Program-made: the position numbers and the translations under genes
Assembly (NCBI RefSeq): GCF_000720765.1
Contig: NZ_JODC01000002.1
Span: 1-64,000, forward strand
Length of the DNA: 64,000 nucleotides
Direction: 5' to 3'
Source: Streptomyces sp. NRRL S-646
GTDB taxonomy: Bacteria; Actinomycetota; Actinomycetes; Streptomycetales; Streptomycetaceae
In this document: one piece after another, positions 26,846 through 35,378 of the stretch
How positions within the stretch are numbered: the stretch's first letter is position 1
How the letters are laid out: every line of letters starts with the position of its first letter
Notes under the pieces: generated by a model
Told to the model about the DNA's origin: nothing
The model's database searches: none
What the model saw: the letters and a program-made list of their open reading frames with translations, nothing else

Positions 26846-27238
26846 ATGGTCCGAACTTGGGAGGCATATCTGCCTGAATCCGCTATCCGATCCGCCCGCT
26901 TCACTTCACCCGCACTCTTTGCCCTCGGCGGATTGAACACCTGGGTCGGCCAAGCGGCGGGTGACTACCTTGCCGTATCCACCGGGCTCAGCGTCTGTGT
27001 CTGCGCGGCCGGCCTGTTCGGCGAGGACCTCTTGCAACGGGGCTATCGCGGCGACCGTGCTGTCCTCGCGTATGTCGCGGCGCATCCCGGTGCCACAACA
27101 CCGCAAGTGGCACAGGCCATCAGGATTCCCGAGGGTCTCGCTGCGCGAAGTCTCAACTGGCTCACGGATGACGGCCTACTGGCGGTCGCCTCGGACGACG
27201 AGACCCCAGATTTGCGCTCGTATCAGTTGGCTTCCTGA
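26846..27238 (+). CDS. Small winged-helix protein
   Basis: A 130-residue protein. Residues ~20-60 are moderately hydrophobic (ALFALGGLNTWVGQAAGDYL, then VCVCAAGLFGE). The C-terminal part (VLAYVAAHPGATTPQVAQAIRIP, then ARSLNWLTDDGLLAVA) reads as a winged helix-turn-helix. The ATG start has no clear ribosome-binding site, so a later start is possible. It may be a regulator or membrane-tethered accessory of the integrated element. A strong terminator follows at 27285. No family name can be given. Confidence 0.5.
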   Translation: MVRTWEAYLPESAIRSARFTSPALFALGGLNTWVGQAAGDYLAVSTGLSVCVCAAGLFGEDLLQRGYRGDRAVLAYVAAHPGATTPQVAQAIRIPEGLAARSLNWLTDDGLLAVASDDETPDLRSYQLAS

Positions 27239-27284
27239 AGGCAGTCGGCCCGGGGCGTCATCTGAGGCAACGCGCAACATAGCC

Positions 27285-27317
27285 GACGATCGCCGGTTAG
27301 CCAAACCGGCGATCGTC
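27285..27317 (+). terminator. 14-bp perfect hairpin terminator
   Basis: GACGATCGCCGGTT (27285-27298) pairs with 27304-27317 across a 5-nt loop, 46 bp past the winged-helix gene. Confidence 0.7.
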
Positions 27318-27416
27318 AAGACCATTGAGGTGTTCGCATTCGGCTGCGCTTGGCGGTGGAGCTGTGGCGAACGCAGGCAGCTTCGTGCAGTTGAGAGGAG
27401 GCACGGAGTAGTTCTG

Positions 27417-27436
27417 CCACGGCAGTCCTGCCGTGG
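27417..27436. promoter_or_regulatory. Perfect palindrome upstream of the excisionase gene
   Basis: CCACGGCAG-TC-CTGCCGTGG, nine-base arms around TC, 75 bp before the excisionase ATG. The spacer is too short for a good RNA loop, so a protein-binding operator is more likely than a terminator. The 27320-27511 stretch holds no gene. Confidence 0.5.
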
Positions 27437-27511
27437 GCAGCACGGATCGTCGGCAGGCGATCGTTCCGCCCACCCCGGCCCGCTCCTTTCCTTAACTCAC
27501 AGAGACTCCCT

Positions 27512-27823
27512 ATGCCTATACAACCGTCGCTTGCTCCTTCAGCCGCTCTCGTTCCCGAGGGTGGTGCCCGCGCCGCATTCCTTATTGTGAAGGACGCCGC
27601 TCAGTACCTCGGTCTCTCACCGCACACGCTGTACGTCTGGCGGCACCGCCGGCAGGGGCCGCCGAGTTTCCGCATGGGTCCTCGCGGTCGCGTCATGTAC
27701 CGGCGGGAAGCCCTCGATGCCTGGATCCGTGAACAAGAGCAGGCCGACTCCCGCTCCAACACAGCCCTGAGCCCACTGAGTGTCGTTCCACAGCGTCGCT
27801 CCGTTCGCATGCCCGGTACCTGA
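27512..27823 (+). CDS. xis: Excisionase / MerR-like helix-turn-helix protein
   Basis: A 103-residue protein with an HTH_17-type domain at residues ~30-75: LIVKDAAQYLGLSPHTLYVWR, then PPSFRMGPRGRVMYRREALDAWI. This is the usual excisionase/AlpA architecture preceding integrase genes of actinomycete integrative elements. It ends 8 bp before the integrase frame, in the same direction, so the two are one transcript. It should bend attachment-site DNA and favour excision. Confidence 0.85.
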   Translation: MPIQPSLAPSAALVPEGGARAAFLIVKDAAQYLGLSPHTLYVWRHRRQGPPSFRMGPRGRVMYRREALDAWIREQEQADSRSNTALSPLSVVPQRRSVRMPGT

Positions 27824-27831
27824 CATGCCAG

Positions 27832-29142
27832 GTGCAACGCTGCCCCAGTTCCCCCTGTGACAAGGAGGCTTACCTGCCCGGCTACATAGAAGACCGCTGG
27901 CTCAAGAAGAAGAAGGATCCCGTAACCGGGAAGCGGGAAAAAACTGCTCGCTATGGCACGGGGAAGCGATACCGGGTTGCTGGCATACCCGGGGTCCGGG
28001 ACCGTTCCTTCGACACTCTGGAGGACGCCAAGGCGTGGCTTCGTCGTGCCGCCACGGACGAGGAGCGGGGCGAGTTCGTGGACCCGCGCGATGGATCCAT
28101 CACGTTGGCCGACTACATTGCGATGCACTGGGCGCCGGGCAGAGGTGGAGTTCCGAAGACCCAGGACAATCGAGAGCGGAGAGTGCGCCTTCACATCGTT
28201 CCGCACTTGGGTGATCTCCCCCTCAGGAACATCGCGGCGGCGGATCTGCGCGTGTATATAGCCAAGTTGGAGTCAACCGTCTCCTCGGTTGACTACCAGC
28301 GTGGCATCCTCTCCGAGCTGTCCTCCATTCTGGAGGCGGCTGTCGACGACAAGAGGCTCGCCAGGAACCCCATGCAGGCGAAGTCCGTGCGATGGCCCAA
28401 GGCGCCGCAAGAGCGACGCGACGCCTGGCCGTTGGAGACGGCGCTGCGAGTCCGTGACGTCATCAGCCCACGAAACCGTATAGCCGTCGTAGTCGGCCTG
28501 GGATGCGGGCTCCGTCAGGGCGAGGTGTTCGGGCTGAGCCCGGAGGACATCGACTACGCGCGAGGCGTCCTGCATGTCCGGCGCCAAATCCAGGCGATCC
28601 GTGGAAGGCTGTACTTCGCCCTGCCGAAGGGGAAGAAGACGCGCACCGTCGACATGCCCTCTTCGGTAGCCGATGAGCTGAAGCAGCACATCGAAGCGTT
28701 TCCGCCGGTGGAAGTGGAGCTCCCGTGGGGGAAGCCGGAGGGGCAGGAGAGAAGGTTCTCCCTACTGCTCAGCACACGACTCGGCAACGCCGTCGCGGTG
28801 AACACGTGGAACACCTACACCTGGAAGCCCGCGTTGGCTGAGGTCGGCATCATCCCGCCGCGCGCCGAGGGAGCGAAACCCTGGCAGTGGGCGGCGGCCC
28901 CGAAGGACGGCTTCCACGTGCTGCGGCACACCTATGCCTCGACCATGCTGGAAGCCGGAGAGTCTGTCGTGACCTTGGCGCGGTGGCTCGGGCACTCCTC
29001 GCCCGCAATCACCCTCGGTTACTATGCTCACTTCATGCCGGAGGCCGGAAGTAAGGGGCGCAGCGCCATCGACGGACTGCTTGGGGAACGGGGAGATCGG
29101 CATGCCGGTCGAAACTCCCCAGATTCTCCCCAGGCCCGTTGA
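27832..29142 (+). CDS. int: Tyrosine site-specific integrase
   Basis: A phage/pSAM2-type tyrosine recombinase of about 420-436 residues: N-terminal arm-binding and SAM-like domains, then the catalytic domain with Arg (LGCGLRQGEVFGL), HxxR (HVLRHTYAS), His (LGHSSPAIT) and Tyr (TLGYYAHFM). The start is doubtful. GTG 27832 opens the frame without a ribosome-binding site. The conserved N-terminus (PGYIEDRWLKKKKDP) begins at CTG 27874, five bases behind a perfect AAGGAGG, where relatives would have ATG/GTG. It would integrate/excise the element whose right edge is just downstream. Confidence 0.9.
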   Translation: MQRCPSSPCDKEAYLPGYIEDRWLKKKKDPVTGKREKTARYGTGKRYRVAGIPGVRDRSFDTLEDAKAWLRRAATDEERGEFVDPRDGSITLADYIAMHWAPGRGGVPKTQDNRERRVRLHIVPHLGDLPLRNIAAADLRVYIAKLESTVSSVDYQRGILSELSSILEAAVDDKRLARNPMQAKSVRWPKAPQERRDAWPLETALRVRDVISPRNRIAVVVGLGCGLRQGEVFGLSPEDIDYARGVLHVRRQIQAIRGRLYFALPKGKKTRTVDMPSSVADELKQHIEAFPPVEVELPWGKPEGQERRFSLLLSTRLGNAVAVNTWNTYTWKPALAEVGIIPPRAEGAKPWQWAAAPKDGFHVLRHTYASTMLEAGESVVTLARWLGHSSPAITLGYYAHFMPEAGSKGRSAIDGLLGERGDRHAGRNSPDSPQAR

Positions 29143-29218
29143 GGGCAGATTCCCGCTGCTTCATTCCTCAAGAGCCGGTCGTGGATTGCAAGGCTGAATA
29201 GATGGGTGACCTGGGAAA

Positions 29219-29983
29219 GTGTTGAGAGAGGTCATCGCGACCCGCTACATCACGCCCCTGCGGGAGGGTGGATCGCTGCCCGCACTCGTCGAGGCCGACG
29301 ACTTCGGGACCTACGTCCTGAAGTTCACCGGCGCGGGACAGGGCCGCAAGACACTGGTCGCCGAGGTCGTCTGCGGCGAACTCGCCCGCCGGCTCGGCCT
29401 GCGGGTGCCGCGGCTCGTGACGGTCGGCCTCGACCCGGTGCTGGGGCTCGGCGAGCCGGAGCAGCAGGTGCAGGATCTGCTGCGCTCCAGTGGCGGCACC
29501 AACCTCGGCATGGACTTCCTCTCCGGCGCCCTCGGCTTCGACCCGCTCGCCTTCGCGGTGAGCGCCGAGGAGGCCGGCCGGATCGTCTGGTTCGACGCCC
29601 TGGTCAACAACGTCGACCGCTCCTGGCGCAACCCCAACCTGCTGATGTGGCACGGCGACCTGTGGCTCATCGACCACGGCGCCACCATGATCTGGCACCA
29701 CAACTGGCCCGGCGCCGACGCCTCCGCGGGCCGTTCCTACGACGCCTCGGATCACGCCCTGGCCCGCTTCGCCCCCGATCTCGCGGGCGCCGCCGCCGAG
29801 TTGGCGCCCCGCGTCACCGAGGAACTCCTCGCCGAGGTCACCGCCGAGATCCCGGACGCCTGGCTGGCCGGCGAACCCGGCTTCGACACACCCGACGACC
29901 TTCGGCACGCCTACGCGCGCGTGCTGCTCGCCCGCGCCGCCGACGTCCACGCGCGCGTGACCGGAATCGAGGAGGGCAAGTGA
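29219..29983 (+). CDS. HipA-like kinase-fold protein
   Basis: A 254-residue HipA-like protein (LREVIATRYITPLREGGSLP, then YVLKFTGAGQGRKTLVAEV, WFDALVNNVDRSWRNPNLL and LIDHGATMIWHHNW). The catalytic-type Asp in NNVDRSWRNPN and the metal Asp in LIDHG of the HipA kinase fold are visible. The start is GTG 29219 or TTG 29222, with only a weak GGGAAA upstream. The integrase gene ends 76 bp before it, so the element seems inserted at the 5' end of this gene and may have replaced its native leader. Overlaps the next gene by 4 bp. Confidence 0.85.
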   Translation: MLREVIATRYITPLREGGSLPALVEADDFGTYVLKFTGAGQGRKTLVAEVVCGELARRLGLRVPRLVTVGLDPVLGLGEPEQQVQDLLRSSGGTNLGMDFLSGALGFDPLAFAVSAEEAGRIVWFDALVNNVDRSWRNPNLLMWHGDLWLIDHGATMIWHHNWPGADASAGRSYDASDHALARFAPDLAGAAAELAPRVTEELLAEVTAEIPDAWLAGEPGFDTPDDLRHAYARVLLARAADVHARVTGIEEGK

Positions 29984-30429
29984 GCGAGCGCCACATCCAC
30001 ATGGCGGGCAGTGTCGTCGAACGCCACATCATCAGGGGCAGCGAGGCGAACGAGCGGGACGTCTACGAGTACGCGCTCCTGCGCGTCGTGCCCCGCGTCG
30101 AGCGCGGCGAGTGCATCAACGCCGGTGTGCTCGTCTACTGCCGCGCGAAGGCCTACGTCGGCGCCCGCACCCACCTCGACGAGGCGAGGCTGCTGGCCCT
30201 CGACCCGGACGCGGACGTGGCCGGCATCCGGGCCGCCCTCGGGGCCGTCGAGCGCGTGTGCGGCGGCGGGGACGCGGCGGGGCAGGCCGCGGGCGACGAC
30301 GCCGGACGGCGCTTCCGGTGGCTGATTGCGCCGCGTTCCACGGTCGTCCAGCCCGGTCCGGTGCACACTGGGCTCACCGCCGATCCGGCGGCCGAGACGG
30401 AGCGCCTGCTCGACCTGCTGGTGAGGTAA
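29980..30429 (+). CDS. DUF3037 family protein
   Basis: A 149-residue protein whose core (DVYEYALLRVVPRVERGECINAGVLVYC) is the DUF3037 signature. GTG 29980 overlaps the kinase-fold gene by GTGA; an internal ATG at 30001 is possible. The pair of HipA-like kinase and DUF3037 is a recurrent gene couple in bacteria and probably a functional unit. The activity is unknown, and no membrane segment or signal peptide is seen. Confidence 0.85.
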   Translation: MSERHIHMAGSVVERHIIRGSEANERDVYEYALLRVVPRVERGECINAGVLVYCRAKAYVGARTHLDEARLLALDPDADVAGIRAALGAVERVCGGGDAAGQAAGDDAGRRFRWLIAPRSTVVQPGPVHTGLTADPAAETERLLDLLVR

Positions 30430-30501
30430 TGGATCACACCCGCGCCGCGTGCCGTTGACACCGAGTGCCAGGCCTTCTAGCGTCACGTCTGCCGAAGGTA
30501 C

Positions 30502-30515
30502 TAAGCGGTCGCTCA
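30502..30515. promoter_or_regulatory. TetR-type operator upstream of fabG
   Basis: TAAGCGGTCGCTCA: AGCG-GT-CGCT is a perfect inverted repeat. The pattern resembles TetR-family operators ahead of fatty-acid genes in actinobacteria. It lies 72 bp upstream of the fabG start. A direct repeat GCGGGCGTACT also occurs twice between here and the start codon. Confidence 0.4.
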
Positions 30516-30586
30516 CCGAGCGGGCGTACTGACGACGGACGTACTTTCAAGCGGGCGTACTTTCTCGAGGGCGAGGAGAAGCAGCA

Positions 30587-31348
30587 ATGTCCACCACTGA
30601 GCAGCGGGTCGCTGTGGTCACCGGCGGAGCGCGCGGCATCGGCGCCGCCACCGCCGTACGACTGGCCGCCGAGGGCCGCGCGGTCGCCGTGATCGACCTC
30701 GACGAGGCCGCCTGCAAGGGCACCGTGGAGAAGATCACCGCGGCGGGCGGCAAGGCCCTCGCGGTCGGTGCCGACGTCTCCGACGAGGCGCAGGTCGAGG
30801 CTGCGATCGCACGCGTCGCCGCGGAGCTGGGCGCCCCGACGATCCTCGTCAACAACGCGGGCGTGCTGCGCGACAACCTGCTGTTCAAGATGAGCGTCTC
30901 CGACTGGGACACCGTCATGAACGTCCATCTGCGCGGCGCCTTCCTGATGTCGAAGGCCTGCCAGAAGCACATGGTCGACGCGGGCTTCGGCCGGATCGTC
31001 AACCTGTCCTCCTCCTCGGCGCTCGGCAACCGCGGCCAGGTCAACTACTCGGCCGCCAAGGCCGGCCTGCAGGGCTTCACCAAGACCCTCGCCAAGGAGC
31101 TCGGCAAGTTCGGTATCACCGCCAACGCCGTCGCCCCCGGCTTCATCGCCACCGACATGACCGCCGCCACCGCCGCGCGCGTGGGCATGGGCTTCGAGGA
31201 CTTCAAGGCCGCGGCCGCCACCCAGATCCCCGTGGCACGGGTCGGCGAGCCGGACGACATCGCCAACGCCATCGCCTTTTTCACGGGCGAGGCGGCCGGG
31301 TTCGTCTCCGGCCAGGTGCTGTACGTCGCCGGCGGACCGCTCGACTAG
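30587..31348 (+). CDS. fabG: 3-oxoacyl-ACP reductase-like SDR
   Basis: A 253-residue FabG-type SDR: VTGGARGIGAATA, NNAGVLRDN, NLSSSSALG, YSAAK and a C-terminal YVAGG. All catalytic residues (Ser, Tyr, Lys) are present. ATG 30587 follows GAGGAG. It and the next SDR form an operon (13-bp gap). Likely substrates are beta-ketoacyl thioesters or similar hydroxy-acyl compounds. It need not be the essential FabG, which usually sits with fabI elsewhere. Confidence 0.88.
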   Translation: MSTTEQRVAVVTGGARGIGAATAVRLAAEGRAVAVIDLDEAACKGTVEKITAAGGKALAVGADVSDEAQVEAAIARVAAELGAPTILVNNAGVLRDNLLFKMSVSDWDTVMNVHLRGAFLMSKACQKHMVDAGFGRIVNLSSSSALGNRGQVNYSAAKAGLQGFTKTLAKELGKFGITANAVAPGFIATDMTAATAARVGMGFEDFKAAAATQIPVARVGEPDDIANAIAFFTGEAAGFVSGQVLYVAGGPLD

Positions 31349-31361
31349 GAGAACACGGACC

Positions 31362-32123
31362 ATGACTGAACTGCCCGCCCTCTCCGGCAAGGCCGCCCTC
31401 GTCACGGGCGCCAGCCGAGGCATCGGCTACGGCGTCGCCGAGGCGCTCGTCGCCCGCGGCGACCGTGTCGCCATCACCGGACGCAACGAGGACGCCCTCA
31501 AGGAGGCCGTCGACAAGCTCGGCGCCGAGCGCGTCATCGGCATCGCCGGCAAGGCGCACGACCTGGAGCACCAGGCCGAGGCCGTCGAGCGCACCATGGA
31601 GGCCTTCGGCCGCGTCGACTACCTGGTCAACAACGCCGGTACCAACCCGGTGTTCGGCCCGATCGCCGACCTCGACCTGAACGTGGCCCGCAAGGTCTTC
31701 GAGACCAACGTGATCTCCGCGCTCGGCTTCGCGCAGAAGACCTGGCACGCCTGGCAGAAGGACAACGGCGGCGCGATCGTCAACATCGCCTCCGTCGCGG
31801 GCCTCGCGCCCTCGCCCTTCATCGCCGCGTACGGCGTCAGCAAGGCCGCGCTGATCAACCTGACCCAGCAGCTGGCGCACGAGTTCGCGCCCAAGGTGCG
31901 GGTCAACGCGATCGCCCCGGCCGTCGTCAAGACCAAGTTCGCGCAGGCCCTGTACGAGGGCCGGGAGGCGGAGGCGGCCGCCGCCTACCCGCTGGCCCGG
32001 CTCGGCGTGCCCTCCGACATCGGCGGCGCCGCCGCGTTCCTCACCTCCGAGCAGTCCGCCTGGGTCACCGGCCAGACGCTCGTCGTCGACGGCGGCATCT
32101 TCCTCAACGCCGGCGTCGCCTGA
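31362..32123 (+). CDS. FabG-like SDR family oxidoreductase
   Basis: A 253-residue SDR: VTGASRGIGYGVA, NNAGTNPVFGP, NIASVAGLAPSP, YGVSK and VVDGGIFLN. Its ribosome-binding site (AGGAG) overlaps the stop codon of the preceding fabG, so translation is coupled. NAGTNP resembles the 3-ketoacyl reductases acting on acyl-CoA. The pair may process the same pathway in series. A strong terminator follows. Confidence 0.87.
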   Translation: MTELPALSGKAALVTGASRGIGYGVAEALVARGDRVAITGRNEDALKEAVDKLGAERVIGIAGKAHDLEHQAEAVERTMEAFGRVDYLVNNAGTNPVFGPIADLDLNVARKVFETNVISALGFAQKTWHAWQKDNGGAIVNIASVAGLAPSPFIAAYGVSKAALINLTQQLAHEFAPKVRVNAIAPAVVKTKFAQALYEGREAEAAAAYPLARLGVPSDIGGAAAFLTSEQSAWVTGQTLVVDGGIFLNAGVA

Positions 32124-32155
32124 CGCAAGCGGTTGCGACCGTAACGATCGGGTGC

Positions 32156-32194
32156 ACAAGGGCGCCGTTTCCTTGACGGAAACGGCGCCCTTGT
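32156..32194 (+). terminator. 17-bp perfect terminator hairpin after the SDR pair
   Basis: ACAAGGGCGCCGTTTCC (32156-32172) pairs fully with 32178-32194 across a TTGAC loop, 33 bp after the stop codon. Confidence 0.8.
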
Positions 32195-32335
32195 CGTCGT
32201 ACAGGAGGGGCACAGCTCAATGACAACGTCGTCATAAAGAAGCTGATCAAGGCCCCTGTACCGACCGGGTTCAACCCTCGTTGCACTGCGGTATGGTCTG
32301 CCGACCCTTGGTACGGCAGATCGAGGAGCGAGCGC

Positions 32336-33919
32336 GTGTTCAACCGGAACCGAGGCCTGCGGCAAGCGGCGGCCATCGCGTCCATATCGTCGCTGATGGC
32401 GGGGTGCGGCGTCCTCTCGTCGGACTCCTCCGACGGCAAGGGCCCCATCGTCGTCGGCACGACCAGCGCGCCCAGCACACTGGATCCCGCCGCCTCCTGG
32501 GACCAGTCCTGGGAACTGTTCCGCAACATTTACCAGACGCTGCTCGGCTACCCCTCCGGAGCGACCACACCGCAGCCGGACGCGGCGGACAGCTGCCGCT
32601 TCTCCGACAGCTCGAACACGACGTACAGATGTGAGCTGCGCGAGGGCCTGAAGTTCTCCAACGGGCACCCGCTCGACGCCAAGGCCGTCAAGTACTCCAT
32701 CGACCGGATCCTGAAGATCGGCGTCAACGGAGGGCCCGCCGGCCTGCTCGGCAGCCTCGCCCGGGTGCAGGCGCTGGGCGACCGGGAGGTCGTCTTCCAC
32801 CTCAACAAGCCCGACGCCACCTTCCCCTTCGTGCTCGCCACCCCCGCCATGTCGATCGTCGACCCCGCGGAGTACCCCGCGAGATCCCTGCGCAAGGACG
32901 ACAGCATCGACGGGTCCGGGCCGTACACACTCCAGTCGTACGAGGACGGCAAGAAGGCCGAGCTCGTCAAGAACGACAGCTACAAGGGCTACGCCCAGCG
33001 CAAGAACGACGCGGTGACCATCCGCTACTTCCAGGACTCGTCCACGATGGTCACCGCGCTCAAGGACAAGCAGGTCGACGTCGCCTTCCGCGGCCTCAAC
33101 GCGAACGACATCGTCGACCTCCAGCGCCATGACGCGAGCGGGAACCTCCAGCTCATCGAGGGCTCCGGCATCGAGATCAACTACCTGGTGTTCAACCCGA
33201 AGGACTCCTGGGCCGGCAAGACCGCCGTCCGCAAGGCGATCGCCCAGCTCGTCGACCGCGGCGCGATCGCACACAAGGTCTACAAGGACACCGTCGAGCC
33301 CCTGTACTCCATGGTCCCCAAGGGCCTGACCGGGCACACCACCGACTTCTTCGACGACTTCGGAAGCCCCAGCACCTCCAAGGCCCACAAGATCCTCGCG
33401 GACGCCGGCATCACCCAGCGCGTCCCGCTCACCCTCTGGTACACCACCGACCGCTACGGCTCCTCCACCAAGCTGGAGTTCGCGGAGATCAAGCGCCAGC
33501 TGGAGGACTCCGGCCTGTTCACGATCACCCTGAAGAGCCGCCCCTGGAAGACGTACGTGAAGGGTTACCAGAACGGCGAGTACCCGGTGTTCGGGCGCGG
33601 CTGGTTCCCCGACTTCCCGGACCCGGACAACTTCATCGCGCCGTTCGTCGGCAACCAGAACGCGCTCGGTACGCCCTATCCGGCGCCCGAGATCACCGGG
33701 AAGCTGCTGCCCCGCTCCCGCAGCGAGAGCGACCGCGCCAACGTGGTCTCGGACTTCGAGCAGGCCCAGCAGATCCTGGTGAACGACGCACGGCTGCTGC
33801 CGCTGTGGCAGGGCAAGCAGTACGTGGCCGCGAGCGAGGACATCTCCGGCGCGGAGCAGGCGCTGGACCCGTCGACGATCATGCTGATGGGGGAGCTGTC
33901 CCGCAAGACCAGCTGGTAG
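32336..33919 (+). CDS. Peptide/nickel-type ABC transporter solute-binding lipoprotein
   Basis: A 527-residue SBP_bac_5 protein. The N-terminus is a lipoprotein signal (basic FNRNRGLRQ, hydrophobic stretch, lipobox LMAGC with Cys24). The mature part follows the OppA/DppA pattern (IVVGTTSAPSTLDPA, YRCELREGLKFSNG, IDGSGPYTLQSYEDG, GRGWFPDFPDPDNF). GTG 32336 follows GAGGAG. It would be anchored on the outer face of the membrane and capture oligopeptides or similar solutes. No permease or ATPase genes are linked, so it relies on a transporter encoded elsewhere. Confidence 0.9.
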   Translation: MFNRNRGLRQAAAIASISSLMAGCGVLSSDSSDGKGPIVVGTTSAPSTLDPAASWDQSWELFRNIYQTLLGYPSGATTPQPDAADSCRFSDSSNTTYRCELREGLKFSNGHPLDAKAVKYSIDRILKIGVNGGPAGLLGSLARVQALGDREVVFHLNKPDATFPFVLATPAMSIVDPAEYPARSLRKDDSIDGSGPYTLQSYEDGKKAELVKNDSYKGYAQRKNDAVTIRYFQDSSTMVTALKDKQVDVAFRGLNANDIVDLQRHDASGNLQLIEGSGIEINYLVFNPKDSWAGKTAVRKAIAQLVDRGAIAHKVYKDTVEPLYSMVPKGLTGHTTDFFDDFGSPSTSKAHKILADAGITQRVPLTLWYTTDRYGSSTKLEFAEIKRQLEDSGLFTITLKSRPWKTYVKGYQNGEYPVFGRGWFPDFPDPDNFIAPFVGNQNALGTPYPAPEITGKLLPRSRSESDRANVVSDFEQAQQILVNDARLLPLWQGKQYVAASEDISGAEQALDPSTIMLMGELSRKTSW

Positions 33920-34023
33920 ACGGTGCGCTCCGGGCAGTGCGGTGCCGTTGTCAGTGGTCGCCTGTAGGTTCTGAACCTGGAAGCGACCGCACCCGGTTTA
34001 CCGCACATCGTAAGGAAGTTGAC

Positions 34024-34707
34024 GTGACCGACATCGCCATGCTGCCCGAGTCCTGGCGCGGGGTCCTGGGCGACGAGCTGCAGCAGCCCTACTTCAAGGA
34101 GCTCACGGAGTTCGTCGAGGAGGAGCGGGCGAAGGGTCCCGTGTACCCGCCGCGCGAGGAGGTCTTCGCCGCGCTGGAGGCCACACCGTACGACCAGGTG
34201 AAGGTCCTGGTCCTCGGCCAGGACCCGTACCACGGCGAGGGACAGGGACACGGCCTGTGCTTCTCGGTCCGTCCGGGCGTCAGGACCCCGCCGTCGCTGC
34301 GCAACATCTACAAGGAGATGAAGGAGGAGCTCGGCCTGCCCGTCCCGGACAACGGCTATCTGATGCCGTGGGCCCAGCAGGGCGTACTGCTGCTCAACGC
34401 CGTGCTCACGGTGCGCGGCGGCGAGGCCAACTCGCACAAGGGCCGCGGCTGGGAGAAGTTCACCGACGCGGTGATCCGCGCGGTGGCCGACCGGCCCGAC
34501 CCGGCGGTCTTCGTGCTGTGGGGCAACTACGCGCAGAAGAAGCTGCCGCTGATCGACGAGACCCGGCACGTGGTGGTCAAGGGCGCCCACCCCTCCCCGC
34601 TGTCCGCGAAGAAGTTCTTCGGCTCCCGCCCGTTCACACAGATCAACCAGGCCGTGGCCCTCCAGGGCCACCAGCCGATCGACTGGACCATCCCGAACCT
34701 GGGCTGA
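34024..34707 (+). CDS. ung: Uracil-DNA glycosylase (family 1)
   Basis: A 227-residue Ung. The water-activating motif GQDPYHGEGQGHGLCFSV, uracil-binding LLNAVLTVR, VLWGNYAQKK and the leucine-loop motif HPSPLS are all intact. GTG 34024 follows AAGGAAG. The enzyme removes uracil formed by cytosine deamination or dUMP misincorporation, starting base-excision repair. This matters in a GC-rich genome. It is monocistronic by position, with the next gene 122 bp on. Confidence 0.97.
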   Translation: MTDIAMLPESWRGVLGDELQQPYFKELTEFVEEERAKGPVYPPREEVFAALEATPYDQVKVLVLGQDPYHGEGQGHGLCFSVRPGVRTPPSLRNIYKEMKEELGLPVPDNGYLMPWAQQGVLLLNAVLTVRGGEANSHKGRGWEKFTDAVIRAVADRPDPAVFVLWGNYAQKKLPLIDETRHVVVKGAHPSPLSAKKFFGSRPFTQINQAVALQGHQPIDWTIPNLG

Positions 34708-34829
34708 CCACACCGCCGGGCCGGTTCCGCACCGAATCGGCCCGGTGCCGCCTGACCGGGATTGCCGCGGACGGCGGTTAGCGTCGGTCGGGACAGCCGA
34801 CCAGCCGGCGAGTGTGTGCGGAGGACGCG

Positions 34830-35351
34830 GTGGCCAACGGGCAGGAGCAGGCGGCGCCGGACGCCGTGATGACGCGGATCGGGCAGGTCGTCATGCTGCA
34901 TCACGCGGGCGACCGCGAGGAGGCCCGGCACCGCTTCCTCCAGCTGTGGGCGGAGATCGGCGGGGACGGCGACCCGCTGCACCGCTGCACCCTGGCCCAC
35001 TACATGGCCGACACCCAGGACGACCCCGCGGACGAACTGGCGTGGGACCTGCGGGCGTTGACCGCAGCCGAGGAACTCACGGATGACCGCCTCGGCGAAC
35101 ACCAGGGCACCCTCGCGGTCCGCGCCCTCTACCCCTCGCTGCACCTGAACCTGGCGGCCGACTATGTGAAGCTCGGCCGCAGCGGCGCCGCCCGTACCCA
35201 TCTGCGCCATGCCCGTCGCGCGGCCGGGGCACTGGCGGACGACAGCTACGGGGACGGGGTGCGGGCGGCGATCGGGCGGCTGGAACTGCGGCTGGGGGAG
35301 GGGAGCCCGGACGGCGACGGACGGTGGGGGCCGCCACGACAGCGGCCGTAG
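34830..35351 (+). CDS. Hypothetical TPR-like protein
   Basis: A 173-residue helical protein. Repeating helix pairs (GQVVMLHHAGDREEARHRFL, then HRCTLAHYMADTQ and LHLNLAADYVKLG, GAARTHLRHARRAA) look like tetratricopeptide-type repeats; C-terminal tail rich in Gly/Pro. GTG 34830 is preferred because GGAGG stands five bases before it. It is probably a cytoplasmic protein-interaction module. Conserved in this chromosomal neighbourhood as I recall, but no function is known. Confidence 0.75.
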   Translation: MANGQEQAAPDAVMTRIGQVVMLHHAGDREEARHRFLQLWAEIGGDGDPLHRCTLAHYMADTQDDPADELAWDLRALTAAEELTDDRLGEHQGTLAVRALYPSLHLNLAADYVKLGRSGAARTHLRHARRAAGALADDSYGDGVRAAIGRLELRLGEGSPDGDGRWGPPRQRP

Positions 35352-35378
35352 AACCTGTCCTGAGCGGCTACGGCCACC

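Noticed and set aside
29143..29220. A tRNA gene as the integrase attachment site
   Set aside because: No cloverleaf or tRNA 3' end could be found in the gap; the boundary seems to be a protein gene.
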